Part shown: positions 48,646 to 56,905 of the stretch, piece after piece | Position numbering within the stretch: position 1 is the first letter of the stretch | How the letters are laid out: each line of letters begins with the position of its first letter | Assembly: GCA_963726365.1 (NCBI GenBank) | Contig: CAVSCI010000011.1 | Span: 124,001 to 188,000 of the forward strand | DNA from: JAABQG01 sp963726365 | Lineage (GTDB): Bacteria > Pseudomonadota > Gammaproteobacteria > Burkholderiales > Burkholderiaceae_C | Direction: 5' to 3' | Length of the DNA stretch: 64,000 nucleotides | The notes under the pieces: generated by a model | Told to the model about the DNA's origin: nothing | The model's input: the letters and a program-made list of their open reading frames with translations, nothing else | Databases searched by the model: none | Made by a program: the position numbers and the translations under genes

Positions 48646-50075
48646 CTAGAGAGAGAAAATCTTCCCCGGGTTCATGATGTTCTTCGGGTCCAGCGCGCGC
48701 TTGATCGTGCGCATCATGTCCACCGCGCCCACGCCGGCCTCGGTCACCAGGAAATCCATCTTGTGCAGGCCCACGCCGTGCTCGCCGGTGCAGGTGCCTT
48801 CCAGCTGCAGCGCGCGGCTGACCAGCTTGTGGTTCAGCACCTCGGCGGTCTCGCGTTCCTCGGGCTTGTCGGGGTCGATCAGGTAGCCGAAGTGGAAGTT
48901 GCCGTCGCCCACGTGGCCGACCAGGAAGTAGGGCAGGCCGCTGACGCGTCGGCCTCGGCCACCGAGTCGAGCAGGCAGTCGGCCAGGCGGCTGATCGGCA
49001 CGCAGGTGTCGGTGGTGATGGCCCGGCAGCCCGGCTTGCTCTGGATGGCCGCGAAGTAGGCGTTGTGCCGCGCCGTCCACAGGCGGGTGCGCTCCTCGGG
49101 CGTGGTGGCCCATTCGAAGGCCTGGGCGCCATGCTCGCTGGCGATCTCCTGCACCGTCTCGGCCTGTTCCTTGACGCTGGCCGGCGAGCCGTGGAACTCC
49201 ATCAGCAGCAGGTGCTCCTCGCGCAGGCCCAGCTTGGCGTAGGCGTTGACCATCCGCACGGTGTTGGCGTCGATCAGCTCCACGCGCGCGATCGGCACGC
49301 CGAGCTGGATGGTCTGGATGGTGGTCTGCACGGCCGCGTCGATGGTCGGGAACGAGCAGATCGCCGCCGAGATCGCCTCGGGCAGCGGGTAGATGCGCAC
49401 GGTGACCTCGGTGATCACGCCCAGCGTGCCCTCGCTGCCGACGAACAGGCGCGTCAGGTCGTAGCCGGCGCTGGACTTCTTGGCGCGCGTGCCGGTGCGG
49501 ACGACCTCGCCGCTGGCCGTGACCACTTCCAGCGCCAGCACGTTCTCGCGCATGGTGCCGTAGCGCACGGCGTTGGTGCCGCTGGCGCGCGTGGCGCTCA
49601 TGCCGCCGATCGTCGCGTCGGCGCCGGGGTCGATCGGGAAGAACAGGCCGGTGGACTTGATCTCGTCGTTGAGCTGCTTGCGCGTGACGCCGGGCTGCAC
49701 CGTCACCGTCAGGTCTTCGGCGTTGATGCTCAGCACCCGGTTCATGCGGCCCACGTCGATGCTGATGCCGCCCTGCACCGCCAGCAGGTGGCCCTCCAGC
49801 GACGAACCCACGCCAAACGGAATCACCGGCGCCTCGTATTCACTGGCCAGCTTCACGGCATCGGCCACGTCCTGCGTGCTCTCGGCGAACACCACGGCCG
49901 CCGGTGGCGGCACGGTGGTGAAGGCCGATTCGTCGCGCCCGTGCTGCTCGCGCACCGCCAGCGCGGTGGAACAACGCTCGCCGAAGCGTGCCTTCAGGGC
50001 GTCGATCAGCGCGGCGGGCACGGCGCGTTGGTGCACGTCGGGCACGAGGTGGGCGAGGGCGGCGGGTGCATTCAT
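48646..50075 (-). pseudogene. GlcD-type FAD-linked oxidase (D-lactate/glycolate dehydrogenase-like), one frameshift
   Basis: The start at ATG 50075 (MNAPAALAHLVPDVH). FAD-binding domain with PFGVGSSLEGHLLAVQGG, IDPGADATIGGMSATRASGTNAVRYG and LFVGSEGTLGVIT. C-terminal FAD-oxidase domain with VGHVGDGNFHFGYLID and GTCTGEHGVGLHKMDF. The frame changes near 48945 (one base missing before AGCGGCCTGCCC). Repaired length is about 476 residues, as in D-lactate dehydrogenase (cytochrome). It oxidises a 2-hydroxy acid and feeds electrons to the respiratory chain. Substrate uncertain. Confidence 0.85.
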
Positions 50076-50232
50076 GGCGGGTCTCCGGGTAAGGGGGCAG
50101 TTTACGGCCAGCGCGGGAATCTTGCCGGTGCGCCGTGACAGGCGCGGCAAAGACCCGACTCAGCCAGAATAGGCCCTCGCCTCCGGCGCGTCAGGCCGAT
50201 GGGCTGACAATAGGCGCGAAAGGATGACCATC

Positions 50233-50811
50233 ATGGGAAATCGACTGACTCAAATTGCCACCCGCACCGGCGACAACGGCACCACGGGCCTGGGCGACAA
50301 CCAGCGCGTCAGCAAGAACAGCCTGCGCGTGCACGCCATGGGCGACGTGGACGAGCTCAACTCCAATCTCGGTGTGCTGCTGTGCGAGCCGATGCCGGAC
50401 GACGTTCGCGCGCTGCTGGTGGAGATCCAGCACCAGCTCTTCAACCTGGGCGGCGAGCTCAGCATCCCGGGCTTCGAGTTGCTCAAGCCCGAAGCTGTGC
50501 TGGCGCTCGACGAGGCGCTGGCGACCTACAACGAACAACTGCCGCGCCTGCAGGAATTCATCCTGCCGGCCGGCACGCGCGCGGCGGCGCAATCGCATGT
50601 GTGCCGCACCGTGGCACGCCGGGCCGAGCGTGCGGTCGTGGCGCTGGGAAACGAGGAAGCCTTGAAGGAAACACCGCGCCAGTACCTCAACCGCCTGAGC
50701 GACCTGATGTTCGTGCTGGCCCGCGTGTTGAACCGCTACCGTACCGATGGGACGGCCGGCGATGACGTGTACTGGCGCAGCGAGCGGATGGCGCGCGGCG
50801 CCGCCGAATGA
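50233..50811 (+). CDS. PduO-type cob(I)alamin adenosyltransferase
   Basis: The start chosen is the ATG at 50233 with AAAGGA ten bases upstream, giving 192 residues; ATG 50224 is the alternative. ATP-binding start RTGDNGTTGLGDNQRV, then VDELNSNLGVLL, CRTVARRAERAVVAL and LNRLSDLMFVLARVLN. It transfers adenosyl from ATP to cob(I)alamin to make coenzyme B12. No other cobalamin gene is in the window. Confidence 0.92.
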   Translation: MGNRLTQIATRTGDNGTTGLGDNQRVSKNSLRVHAMGDVDELNSNLGVLLCEPMPDDVRALLVEIQHQLFNLGGELSIPGFELLKPEAVLALDEALATYNEQLPRLQEFILPAGTRAAAQSHVCRTVARRAERAVVALGNEEALKETPRQYLNRLSDLMFVLARVLNRYRTDGTAGDDVYWRSERMARGAAE

Positions 50812-50841
50812 AGGCGCCGGCGCCACTTGCAGGAAACTAAC

Positions 50842-50876
50842 AAATCAATAGCACGCAGCGACCGATTGACGCTGGC
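50842..50876 (-). repeat. Dispersed intergenic repeat, copy H (minus orientation)
   Basis: On the minus strand: CCAGCGTCAATCGGTCGCTG, then CGTGCTATTGATTTG. Located between the adenosyltransferase and the ACAD-fold gene. Confidence 0.7.
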
Positions 50877-50892
50877 CAAGTGCACTTTTTGA

Positions 50893-52143
50893 TCAGGTTT
50901 CGTCTTTCTCACCCGGCTCGTACAGCGTCTCGCGGCCCATGCGGTCCAGGATCAGCTCGGCGGTCCAGGGCAGCATCAGTGCGCCGCAGCGGCTGTCGCG
51001 GTACAGGCGTTCCAGCGGCAGGTGCTTGAGCATGCTCTGGCCGCCGCAGGTGCGGATCGCCAGCCGGCAGATGTCGTTGGCGCCTTCCATGACGCTGTAA
51101 TGCGCGGCGTACAGGCGCATCTTTTCATCTTTTGACGGGTTTGGCTTTGCCTCCAGGATGGCGCGGCTGAACAGGCTCTTCATGGCTTCGAGCTGGATGC
51201 GCATCTGTGCCACGGTGATCTGCTTGGTCGGGAACTGGCGGCGCTTGATCGGTGGCTCGCCCGGCACCTCGCCGCGCAGGTACTGCACCGTGAAGTCATA
51301 GGCCGCATTGGCCACGCCAAGATAGGTGGGCGAGAGCGTGAAGAACATCGCCGGCCAGGTCTGCGCGCCCTTGAAGTAGATGCCGCGCGGCATGAGCTGC
51401 TCGGCGTCGCTGACGAACACGTCCTTGAAGGCCAGGTTGCGGCTGACCGTGCCGCGCATGCCCAGCGGGTCCCAGTCGCCGCTGATGGAGAAGCCTTCGG
51501 AAGTCGCCGGCACGCTGATGTAGAGCGTGTCGCGCGCGTCGGGGTGCTGGTCGCCCTTGTCCTCGGTGCACAGCACGCCGTAGTAGTCGGCAGCACCTGA
51601 CAGGCTCGCCCAGATCTTGCGGCCATTGATGAGCCAGCCGCCATCGACCTTCTTCGCCGTGGTGCCGAAGGGCGCGCGGCCGGCCGCTGCAGCCGTGCCC
51701 TCGCTGAACGGCTGGGCGTAGATCGCGCCCTCATTGACGATGCGGCCGAAGTGCAGTTCGCGCCGCGCGGCGTGCTCGACACGCTGTTCCGGCGTCATGT
51801 CGATGCCGTCGGCCAGCACGCCGGTCCACATCGTCGAGCAGATGTGCATGTTCCAGGTCAGCGCCGTGGCGCCGCAGAAACGGCCGATCTCCGCGGCCAG
51901 CATCATGTAGGTGGCGTAGTCGGCACCCAGGCCGCCGTGCGACTCGGGCACGCAGAGCTTGAGCAGGCCGGCCTCGCGCAGGTCGTCGTAGTTGGCAAAC
52001 GGGAACGTCGCGGTCTGGTCCCATTGCGCGGCGCGCGCGGCGAACTTGTCGCGGCCGAGTTCGTGGGCCAGCGTCAGCAGCCGGCGCTGTTTCGGCGTGA
52101 AGTCCATGTCGCCGACGGCGGGCGTGAAGGGCAAGGGTGTCAT
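50893..52143 (-). CDS. Acyl-CoA-dehydrogenase-fold flavoprotein, possible two-component monooxygenase
   Basis: The product is 416 residues. ACAD fold: helical N-terminus (PESHGGLGADYATYMMLAAE), middle beta domain (KKVDGGWLINGRKIW) and C-terminal helical bundle with CGGQSMLKHLPLERLYRDSR. The position that normally carries the catalytic Glu (YEGTxEI) reads MLPWTAEL, so classical dehydrogenase chemistry looks unlikely. The same fold is used by group D flavin monooxygenases such as the oxygenase of 4-hydroxyphenylacetate hydroxylase. A flavin reductase-MarR fusion of the kind that serves such oxygenases is encoded nearby. Last gene of a three-gene operon with the hydrolase and the NicX-like gene. 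Confidence 0.8.
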   Translation of the reverse strand: MTPLPFTPAVGDMDFTPKQRRLLTLAHELGRDKFAARAAQWDQTATFPFANYDDLREAGLLKLCVPESHGGLGADYATYMMLAAEIGRFCGATALTWNMHICSTMWTGVLADGIDMTPEQRVEHAARRELHFGRIVNEGAIYAQPFSEGTAAAAGRAPFGTTAKKVDGGWLINGRKIWASLSGAADYYGVLCTEDKGDQHPDARDTLYISVPATSEGFSISGDWDPLGMRGTVSRNLAFKDVFVSDAEQLMPRGIYFKGAQTWPAMFFTLSPTYLGVANAAYDFTVQYLRGEVPGEPPIKRRQFPTKQITVAQMRIQLEAMKSLFSRAILEAKPNPSKDEKMRLYAAHYSVMEGANDICRLAIRTCGGQSMLKHLPLERLYRDSRCGALMLPWTAELILDRMGRETLYEPGEKDET

Positions 52144-52169
52144 GAAGGTCTCTCGGGTGGGCTTGTTGT

Positions 52170-52976
52170 TCAGTGCAGGACGCGCCGGGAGGCGGCCTCC
52201 GTATCGGCCAGGAAGCCGAGCACGAGCGCATCGAATTCATCGGGCGCCTCGAGGTTCTGCAGGTGCCCGATGCCGGGCAGCTCGGCATAGCGGCTGCCGG
52301 CGATCCGGGCGGCCATCTTTTGCATCACGGCCGGCGGCGCATTCTTGTCGAACTCGCCGGCCACCAGCAGCGTGGGTACCTGGATCAGCGCCAGCGCGGC
52401 GCGGCGATCGAAGGTGACCAGGGCCTCCAGTGCCTTGCGGTAAGTGGGCGGGTTCACGCCGGCCATGCAGTGCGTGGCCAGCGCCACGCCTTCGGGCAGC
52501 GAGCCCGGGCCGATCATCTGCGGCACCAGCACTTCGGCCAGCTGCGCCATGGTCTGTCCGGCGTCCAGCGGTGCGGTGCGCTGGGCGATGAAGTCGCGCT
52601 GCCAGTCGCCGTCGGGCTTGCCAAAAGACGGCGAAGTGCCACACAGGATCAGCCGGTTCACCAGTTCGGGCCGGCGCGCCACCACCTCTTGCGCCACCAT
52701 CGCGCCCATGCTGTGGCCCAGAAGAATGACACCCGTTGGTTTGCCCGCCAGCAGGCTCTCGATCAGCGTGATGCAGCTTTGCGCCAGTCCCTTGAAGGTG
52801 TAGGGATCGATCGGCGCGCTGTGGCCGTAGCCCGGCATGTCCCAGGCGACAGCCCGGTAGCCCAGCGAGGCAAAGGTCTCGACCTGCGGCGCAAACGCCC
52901 GGTGCCCGCCGCCGATGCCGTGCAGCATCAGGATGACCGGGCCGGCGCCGAGTGTGGTGAAGGCGGGGAGCAACAT
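52170..52976 (-). CDS. Alpha/beta hydrolase (NicD / PcaD-like)
   Basis: The product is 268 residues. Oxyanion motif LMLHGIGGGHRAF, nucleophile in LLGHSMGAMVAQ, acid in VAGEFDKNAP and His in GIGHLQNLEAPDEF. Length and layout match N-formylmaleamate deformylase NicD (about 267) and 3-oxoadipate enol-lactonase. Because the gene 12 bases upstream is NicX-like, NicD-type deformylation of a ring-cleavage product is a reasonable inference. The ACAD-fold gene follows 26 bases downstream. Confidence 0.8.
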   Translation of the reverse strand: MLLPAFTTLGAGPVILMLHGIGGGHRAFAPQVETFASLGYRAVAWDMPGYGHSAPIDPYTFKGLAQSCITLIESLLAGKPTGVILLGHSMGAMVAQEVVARRPELVNRLILCGTSPSFGKPDGDWQRDFIAQRTAPLDAGQTMAQLAEVLVPQMIGPGSLPEGVALATHCMAGVNPPTYRKALEALVTFDRRAALALIQVPTLLVAGEFDKNAPPAVMQKMAARIAGSRYAELPGIGHLQNLEAPDEFDALVLGFLADTEAASRRVLH

Positions 52977-52988
52977 GATCAGCGGGTG

Positions 52989-54112
52989 TCAGGCCAGCAC
53001 CTGGCCGTGGTCCACGACAGTCGCACCGTCGAGCTGCACGGTGCAGTGGCGCATCGGCAGGTCGAAGTGGCCCAGCGTGTAGCGGCCCGCCACCTCGTTG
53101 GCGCCCGTGCTGTAGAGGAAGTTGCCGGCGAAGGCGCGCAGTTCGGTGCCGTTGAAGTCGCGCTTGTCGTACAACGCCATGCTGTCCCAGCGCGCCGCGG
53201 CGTTCAGGCCGTAGCCGACGTGGCTGACGGCGTAGGCCGCCTTGTCACCTTCGCGGGTGGCCCAGGCCGCGATGTAGCTGCGCATCAGTTCGGCGTCCAC
53301 CCCGGTGCCTTCGATGGCCGTGATGTAGTCGCGCTCGATGGTCAAGGTGATCGGCCGCTCGATGTAGCGCTTGAAGGTCAGGTTCACGTCGCCCTCGGCC
53401 AGCACCAGCCGGCCGTTGACGCTGCCCGCGGCCGGAAAGGCCAGCGCGATGCCGCCGGGCCAGTGCGTCATGGTGCCAGGGCGGGTCGTGAAGCCCCAGT
53501 TGCCGCCGACCGTCGCGCCTTCGAGCGAGATCGTCAGGTCCGAGCCGGCAGGCGAGGTCACGCGCATCGCCTTGGCGCCGCGCAGCCGCTTGATGTGGGC
53601 CTTCACCAGCGCCTCGGTGGCGTCGTCGGGCAGCAGCCGGGCCAGCGCCTCGGGGTGCTCGTTGCTGATGTAAATGACGCGGGGCTGGGTCCCGTTGGCG
53701 CCTTTCAGGATGGCCGGCAGCTCGGGGGCGTGCATCAGGCCTTCGACCGTGCAGTCCACCACCAGCGTGCTGCCGGCCAGCGCGGCGACGACGGGGGCGA
53801 TCTGCTGGATCGCGTTGGATGCGCCGGTGGAGCGGGTGGGCGGAGCCCCCACGCTTGTCACTGCGTGTACGGCGCTGGACGCCGAGGGGGCCTTCGCGCC
53901 TTGGGACGGCCCGGCGCCGCTCACACTTTGCAAGTGACAGTGAAAACCTGCGCCCCGATGCGCGCCGCGGCCAGCCGGGCCAGCTGCGCCAGCACCGGGC
54001 GGCTCTGGGTTTCGCAGAGGATGGCCACGGTGTCGCCGCTCTGCAGCGCGCAGCGGCGCAGCACCTGCTCGAAGGCGTCGGCCCAGGCGGGCTCTAGGAT
54101 TTCTTGCAACAT
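52989..54112 (-). pseudogene. NicX-family (2,5-dihydroxypyridine dioxygenase-like) gene split by an 80-bp repeat
   Basis: N-terminal piece 54112-53921 (MLQEILEPAWADAFEQVLR ... AQVFTV) and C-terminal piece from PTRSTGASNAIQQIAPVV to the stop at 52989. The C-terminal part aligns by eye with NicX: LVVDCTVEGLMHAPELPAIL, EHPEALARLLPDDA, MTHWPGGIALAFP, and the iron-ligand motifs SHVGYG and GHFDLP. The pieces are in different frames. Removing 53844-53923, a dispersed repeat, rejoins them exactly (about 346 codons). NicX opens 2,5-dihydroxypyridine with O2; the M29 aminopeptidase family is the structural relative. As read, the gene is interrupted. Confidence 0.78.
53844..53923 (-). repeat. Second-type dispersed repeat inserted in the NicX-like gene
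   Basis: On the minus strand it starts TGAGCGGCGCCGGGCCGTCC and ends with CACGCAGTGACAAGCGTGGG plus GGCT. It resembles the GC-rich repeats with ACACGCAGTG...GCGTGGGGGC that I associate with Comamonadaceae genomes. Its first three bases create the TGA that ends the N-terminal piece. No target duplication is evident. A degenerate partner lies at 6483-6540. Confidence 0.75.
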
Positions 54113-54184
54113 GGGTGGCCCTGTTCAGTTCGTGACAGCGCTTGCCCTTGGGGCTGCAGCCTGTCGTGCAAAACAGTATTATTA

Positions 54185-54196
54185 ATGAAATTTCAT
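54185..54196. promoter_or_regulatory. Palindrome in the divergent promoter region, possible MarR operator
   Basis: ATGAAATTTCAT is a perfect 12-base palindrome in a short AT-rich island between the divergent NicX-like (54112) and flavin reductase-MarR (54208) genes. MarR-family proteins typically bind such AT-rich palindromes. Confidence 0.45.
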
Positions 54197-54207
54197 GTAA
54201 TTCACAG

Positions 54208-55198
54208 ATGATGTCCCCGCCCCGCAAGGCCACGCCGCCGGCTTTTTCCGCGCGCGAGTTTCGCGCCTCGCTGGGCATGTTCGCCACGGGCGTGACCATC
54301 GTCACAGCCCGAACCGCGGCCGGCGAACGGGTCGGCCTGACGGCGAATTCGTTCAACTCGGTCTCGCTCGATCCGCCGCTGGTGCTCTGGAGCCTGGCGC
54401 GGGCGGCTGGTTCCATGCTGGCTTTCAGCACGGGTTCGCACTACGCCATCAACATCCTTGCCGCTGACCAGAAAGACCTGGCCGAACGCTTTGCCGCGCG
54501 CGACACCGACCGCTGGGCCGGCGTCGATTACATCGAAGGCGTGGCGGGCTCGCCCTTGCTGGCAGGCGCGGCGGCCAGCTTCGAGTGCTTCAACCGCAGC
54601 CGCTACGAAGAGGGCGACCACGTCATCTTCGTCGGCGAGGTCGAGCGCTGCAGCCATCGGGCCGATGCCTCGCCCCTGCTGTTTCACGGTGGCAGGTTCT
54701 ACACCGAGCACCCGCTGCAGGCCGATGCCTCGGCGCCGCAGGCCCCCGACCCGAGGTTCGTCGGCGGTTACCTCGGTTACCTGCTCGGCCAGGCCAGCCA
54801 TTCGGTCTACCGCGACTTCGAGAATGCCGTGGCCGCCCAAGGCCTCACCCACATCGCCTGGCGCGTGCTGGCCCTGCTGCACGACGCCCGCGCGGCGGCC
54901 GGCGAAAGCCGGCGACGGCGCAGTGCCCGTGGGGCAACTTGCGCGCGACGTGCTGGCCAAGCAGCCCACCGTGACCAAACTCGTGCAGCGCATGGCCGAC
55001 GAAGGTCTTCTGGTCCTTCGCGCCGACCCGCAGGACCAGCGCCGCACGCTGGTGGCGGCCAGCGAGGCCGGCCTGCGCGCGGCCCGCATCCTGGTCGCGG
55101 AAGCCCGAGCCCAGGAACAGGCCCTGCTCGCGCACTGGTCCGCCAGCGAAGTGGACACGCTCAAGCGCATGCTGCAGCGGCTGGCGACGGGGGGCTGA
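54208..55198 (+). pseudogene. Flavin reductase-MarR fusion (HPAH C1-like), one frameshift
   Basis: The N-terminal flavin reductase domain (about 1-165) has SLGMFATGVTIVTARTAAG, GLTANSFNSVSLDPPLVLW and FVGEVERC, with HGGRFYT. The C-terminal MarR winged helix has VGQLARDVLAKQPTVTKLV, RMADEGLLVLRADPQDQR and LVAASEAG. The frame changes near 54910 (an extra C in AGCCGGCGAC); repaired, it is one protein of about 329 residues. The same domain order occurs in the reductase (C1) of Acinetobacter 4-hydroxyphenylacetate hydroxylase, where the MarR-like part is a ligand-sensing autoinhibitory domain. It would supply reduced flavin to the ACAD-fold oxygenase. Confidence 0.8.
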
Positions 55199-55279
55199 GG
55201 CCCTTTTCGATACCGCCGTGCCCTGCGGTTGTCGCCACACTGACCGTCGCCCGGGGCGACAGGCCCTACCATCATCGCC

Positions 55280-56176
55280 ATGACCGCCCGCAAAGACCAC
55301 CTCGACGCCACCGCCACCTCGCTGCTGCTGGCCTGCTGCCTGTTCTGGGGCTTCCAGCAGGTGCTGGTGAAAGCCACGCTGGCCGAAGTGCCACCGGTAT
55401 TCCAGGCGGCGGTGCGTTTTGCCGGGGCCACGCTGCTGCTGTGGGTCTGGTGCCGCTGGCGCGGTGTGGCGCTGTTCACGCGCGACGGCTCGTTGTGGGC
55501 CGGTCTGCTGGCCGGCGCGCTGTTTGCCGGGGAGTTCGCCTGCATCTACCTGGGCCTGCAACACACCTCGGCCTCGCGCCTGACGGTGTTTCTCTACACC
55601 TCGCCATTCTGGGTGGCGGCGTTGCTGCCACTTTTCGTGAAGACCGAGCGGCTACGGCCGTTGCAATGGGCCGGGCTGGCCTGCGCGTTCGCGGCCGTGG
55701 TGTTTGCCCTGCGCGAAGGTTTCCTGGGCGGCGACGCGGGCCTGACCTGGCGCGGCGACCTGCTGGGTCTGGCGGCCGGCGCGCTGTGGGGCCTGACCAC
55801 GGTGACCATCCGCTCGTCAGTGCTGGCGCGCGTTTCGGCCGAGAAGATGCTGTACTACCAGGTAGCGGTCAGCACCATCGCGCTGCCTTTCCTGTCGGCC
55901 GGACTTGGCGAGCAGTGGGACTTTGACTTCAGCGCCTTCGCGGCGGTGTCGCTGCTCATCCAGACCGTGGTGGGCGCCTTTGCCAGCTACCTGGCGTGGA
56001 TGTGGATGCTGGGGCGCTACCCGGCGACGAAGATCTCGGTGTTCGTGTTCCTGACACCGATCTTCGCGCTGCTGTTCGGCGCGCTGTGGCTGCACGAGGC
56101 GGTCACGCCCAGCCTGCTGGCCGCGCTGGCCCTGGTGGCCGCGGGCATCGTGCTGGTGAACCGCAAGCCGGGGTGA
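55280..56176 (+). CDS. EamA/DMT-family transporter
   Basis: The product is 298 residues with ten predicted helices in two EamA repeats. Motifs include CCLFWGFQQVLVKATLAEVPP, RFAGATLLLW, ASRLTVFLYTSPFWVA and the C-terminal PIFALLFGALWLHEAVTP. Drug/metabolite exporter superfamily; substrate unknown. It follows the reductase fusion gene by 81 bases. Confidence 0.88.
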   Translation: MTARKDHLDATATSLLLACCLFWGFQQVLVKATLAEVPPVFQAAVRFAGATLLLWVWCRWRGVALFTRDGSLWAGLLAGALFAGEFACIYLGLQHTSASRLTVFLYTSPFWVAALLPLFVKTERLRPLQWAGLACAFAAVVFALREGFLGGDAGLTWRGDLLGLAAGALWGLTTVTIRSSVLARVSAEKMLYYQVAVSTIALPFLSAGLGEQWDFDFSAFAAVSLLIQTVVGAFASYLAWMWMLGRYPATKISVFVFLTPIFALLFGALWLHEAVTPSLLAALALVAAGIVLVNRKPG

Positions 56177-56183
56177 TCGTTGC

Positions 56184-56882
56184 TCAGTCTTCAAACCCGC
56201 CCGCGCGGCGCAGGGGCGCAGCCCCGGCACTGGCCAGCAAGTCGATCAGCGCGGCCGCTGCCTGCGGGCTGCCCGCCTGGCTGCTGACCGCCGCCATGTA
56301 GACGGTGGCCAGCTCAAATTCCTTGGGCAGCGACGCCACCAGCTGCACGCCGGGCGTGTAGAGGATCTCGGTGACCTGGGTGCAGCCGATCGCCTGCGGC
56401 TCGCCGTGCAGGGCCATGGCGGCCATGGCCGTGGCGCCATTGGGGAAGGGGCGCAGGCGGTTCGCCACTTCACCGTCAATGCCAAGCTGCTTCAGCACGC
56501 TCATGAAGTGGATGCCCGCCGTCGCCTTGACCGGGTCGGGAAAGTAGATGCCTGTGGCGGCCCGCAGCGCCGCCTTGAGTTCGTCTGGCGTGCCGACCGG
56601 TGGCGCCGCCGCGCCGGCCTTTACCGCAATGCCGGTCTTGACCGTGCCGAGCGCACGCGCACTGCCGGCCAGCACATGGCCGCTGGCCTCCAGCTGCGCG
56701 ATCAGCGCCGCGGTCAGGATCACCACGTCGCAGGGCGCGCCGGCCAGCAGCTGGTCGCGCATCGCGCCCACGGCGTTGTAGGTGCCGGCCAGCGTGCAGC
56801 CGGTGTCGGCGGCGAACGGGCCTTCGAGTTTCGACACCAGGCCGAAGGCGGCGCCGCCGCTGAGGACGTGGAGTTGGGTCAT
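56184..56882 (-). CDS. ModA-like substrate-binding protein without a signal peptide
   Basis: The start is the ATG at 56882 (MTQLHVLSGGAAFGLVSKLE), giving 232 residues. Type II periplasmic-binding fold as in ModA: TYNAVGAMRDQLLAGAPCDVVILTAALIAQL, GIYFPDPVKATAGIHF and AIGCTQVTEILYTPGVQLV. It starts directly with the first beta strand, so there is no export signal and the protein is probably cytosolic, unlike true ModA. It lies 23 bases after a Bug receptor gene. It could be a ligand sensor or sequestering protein; function unknown. Confidence 0.8.
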   Translation of the reverse strand: MTQLHVLSGGAAFGLVSKLEGPFAADTGCTLAGTYNAVGAMRDQLLAGAPCDVVILTAALIAQLEASGHVLAGSARALGTVKTGIAVKAGAAAPPVGTPDELKAALRAATGIYFPDPVKATAGIHFMSVLKQLGIDGEVANRLRPFPNGATAMAAMALHGEPQAIGCTQVTEILYTPGVQLVASLPKEFELATVYMAAVSSQAGSPQAAAALIDLLASAGAAPLRRAGGFED

Positions 56883-56905
56883 GACGTGGGAAATAGAGAT
56901 TGAAA

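Noticed and set aside
54142..55926. 594-codon plus-strand frame starting in flavin reductase and running into the EamA gene
   Set aside because: After about 54910 the translation becomes Arg/Ala/His-rich and unlike protein, while the MarR and EamA proteins are found in other frames. It is a product of the frameshift.
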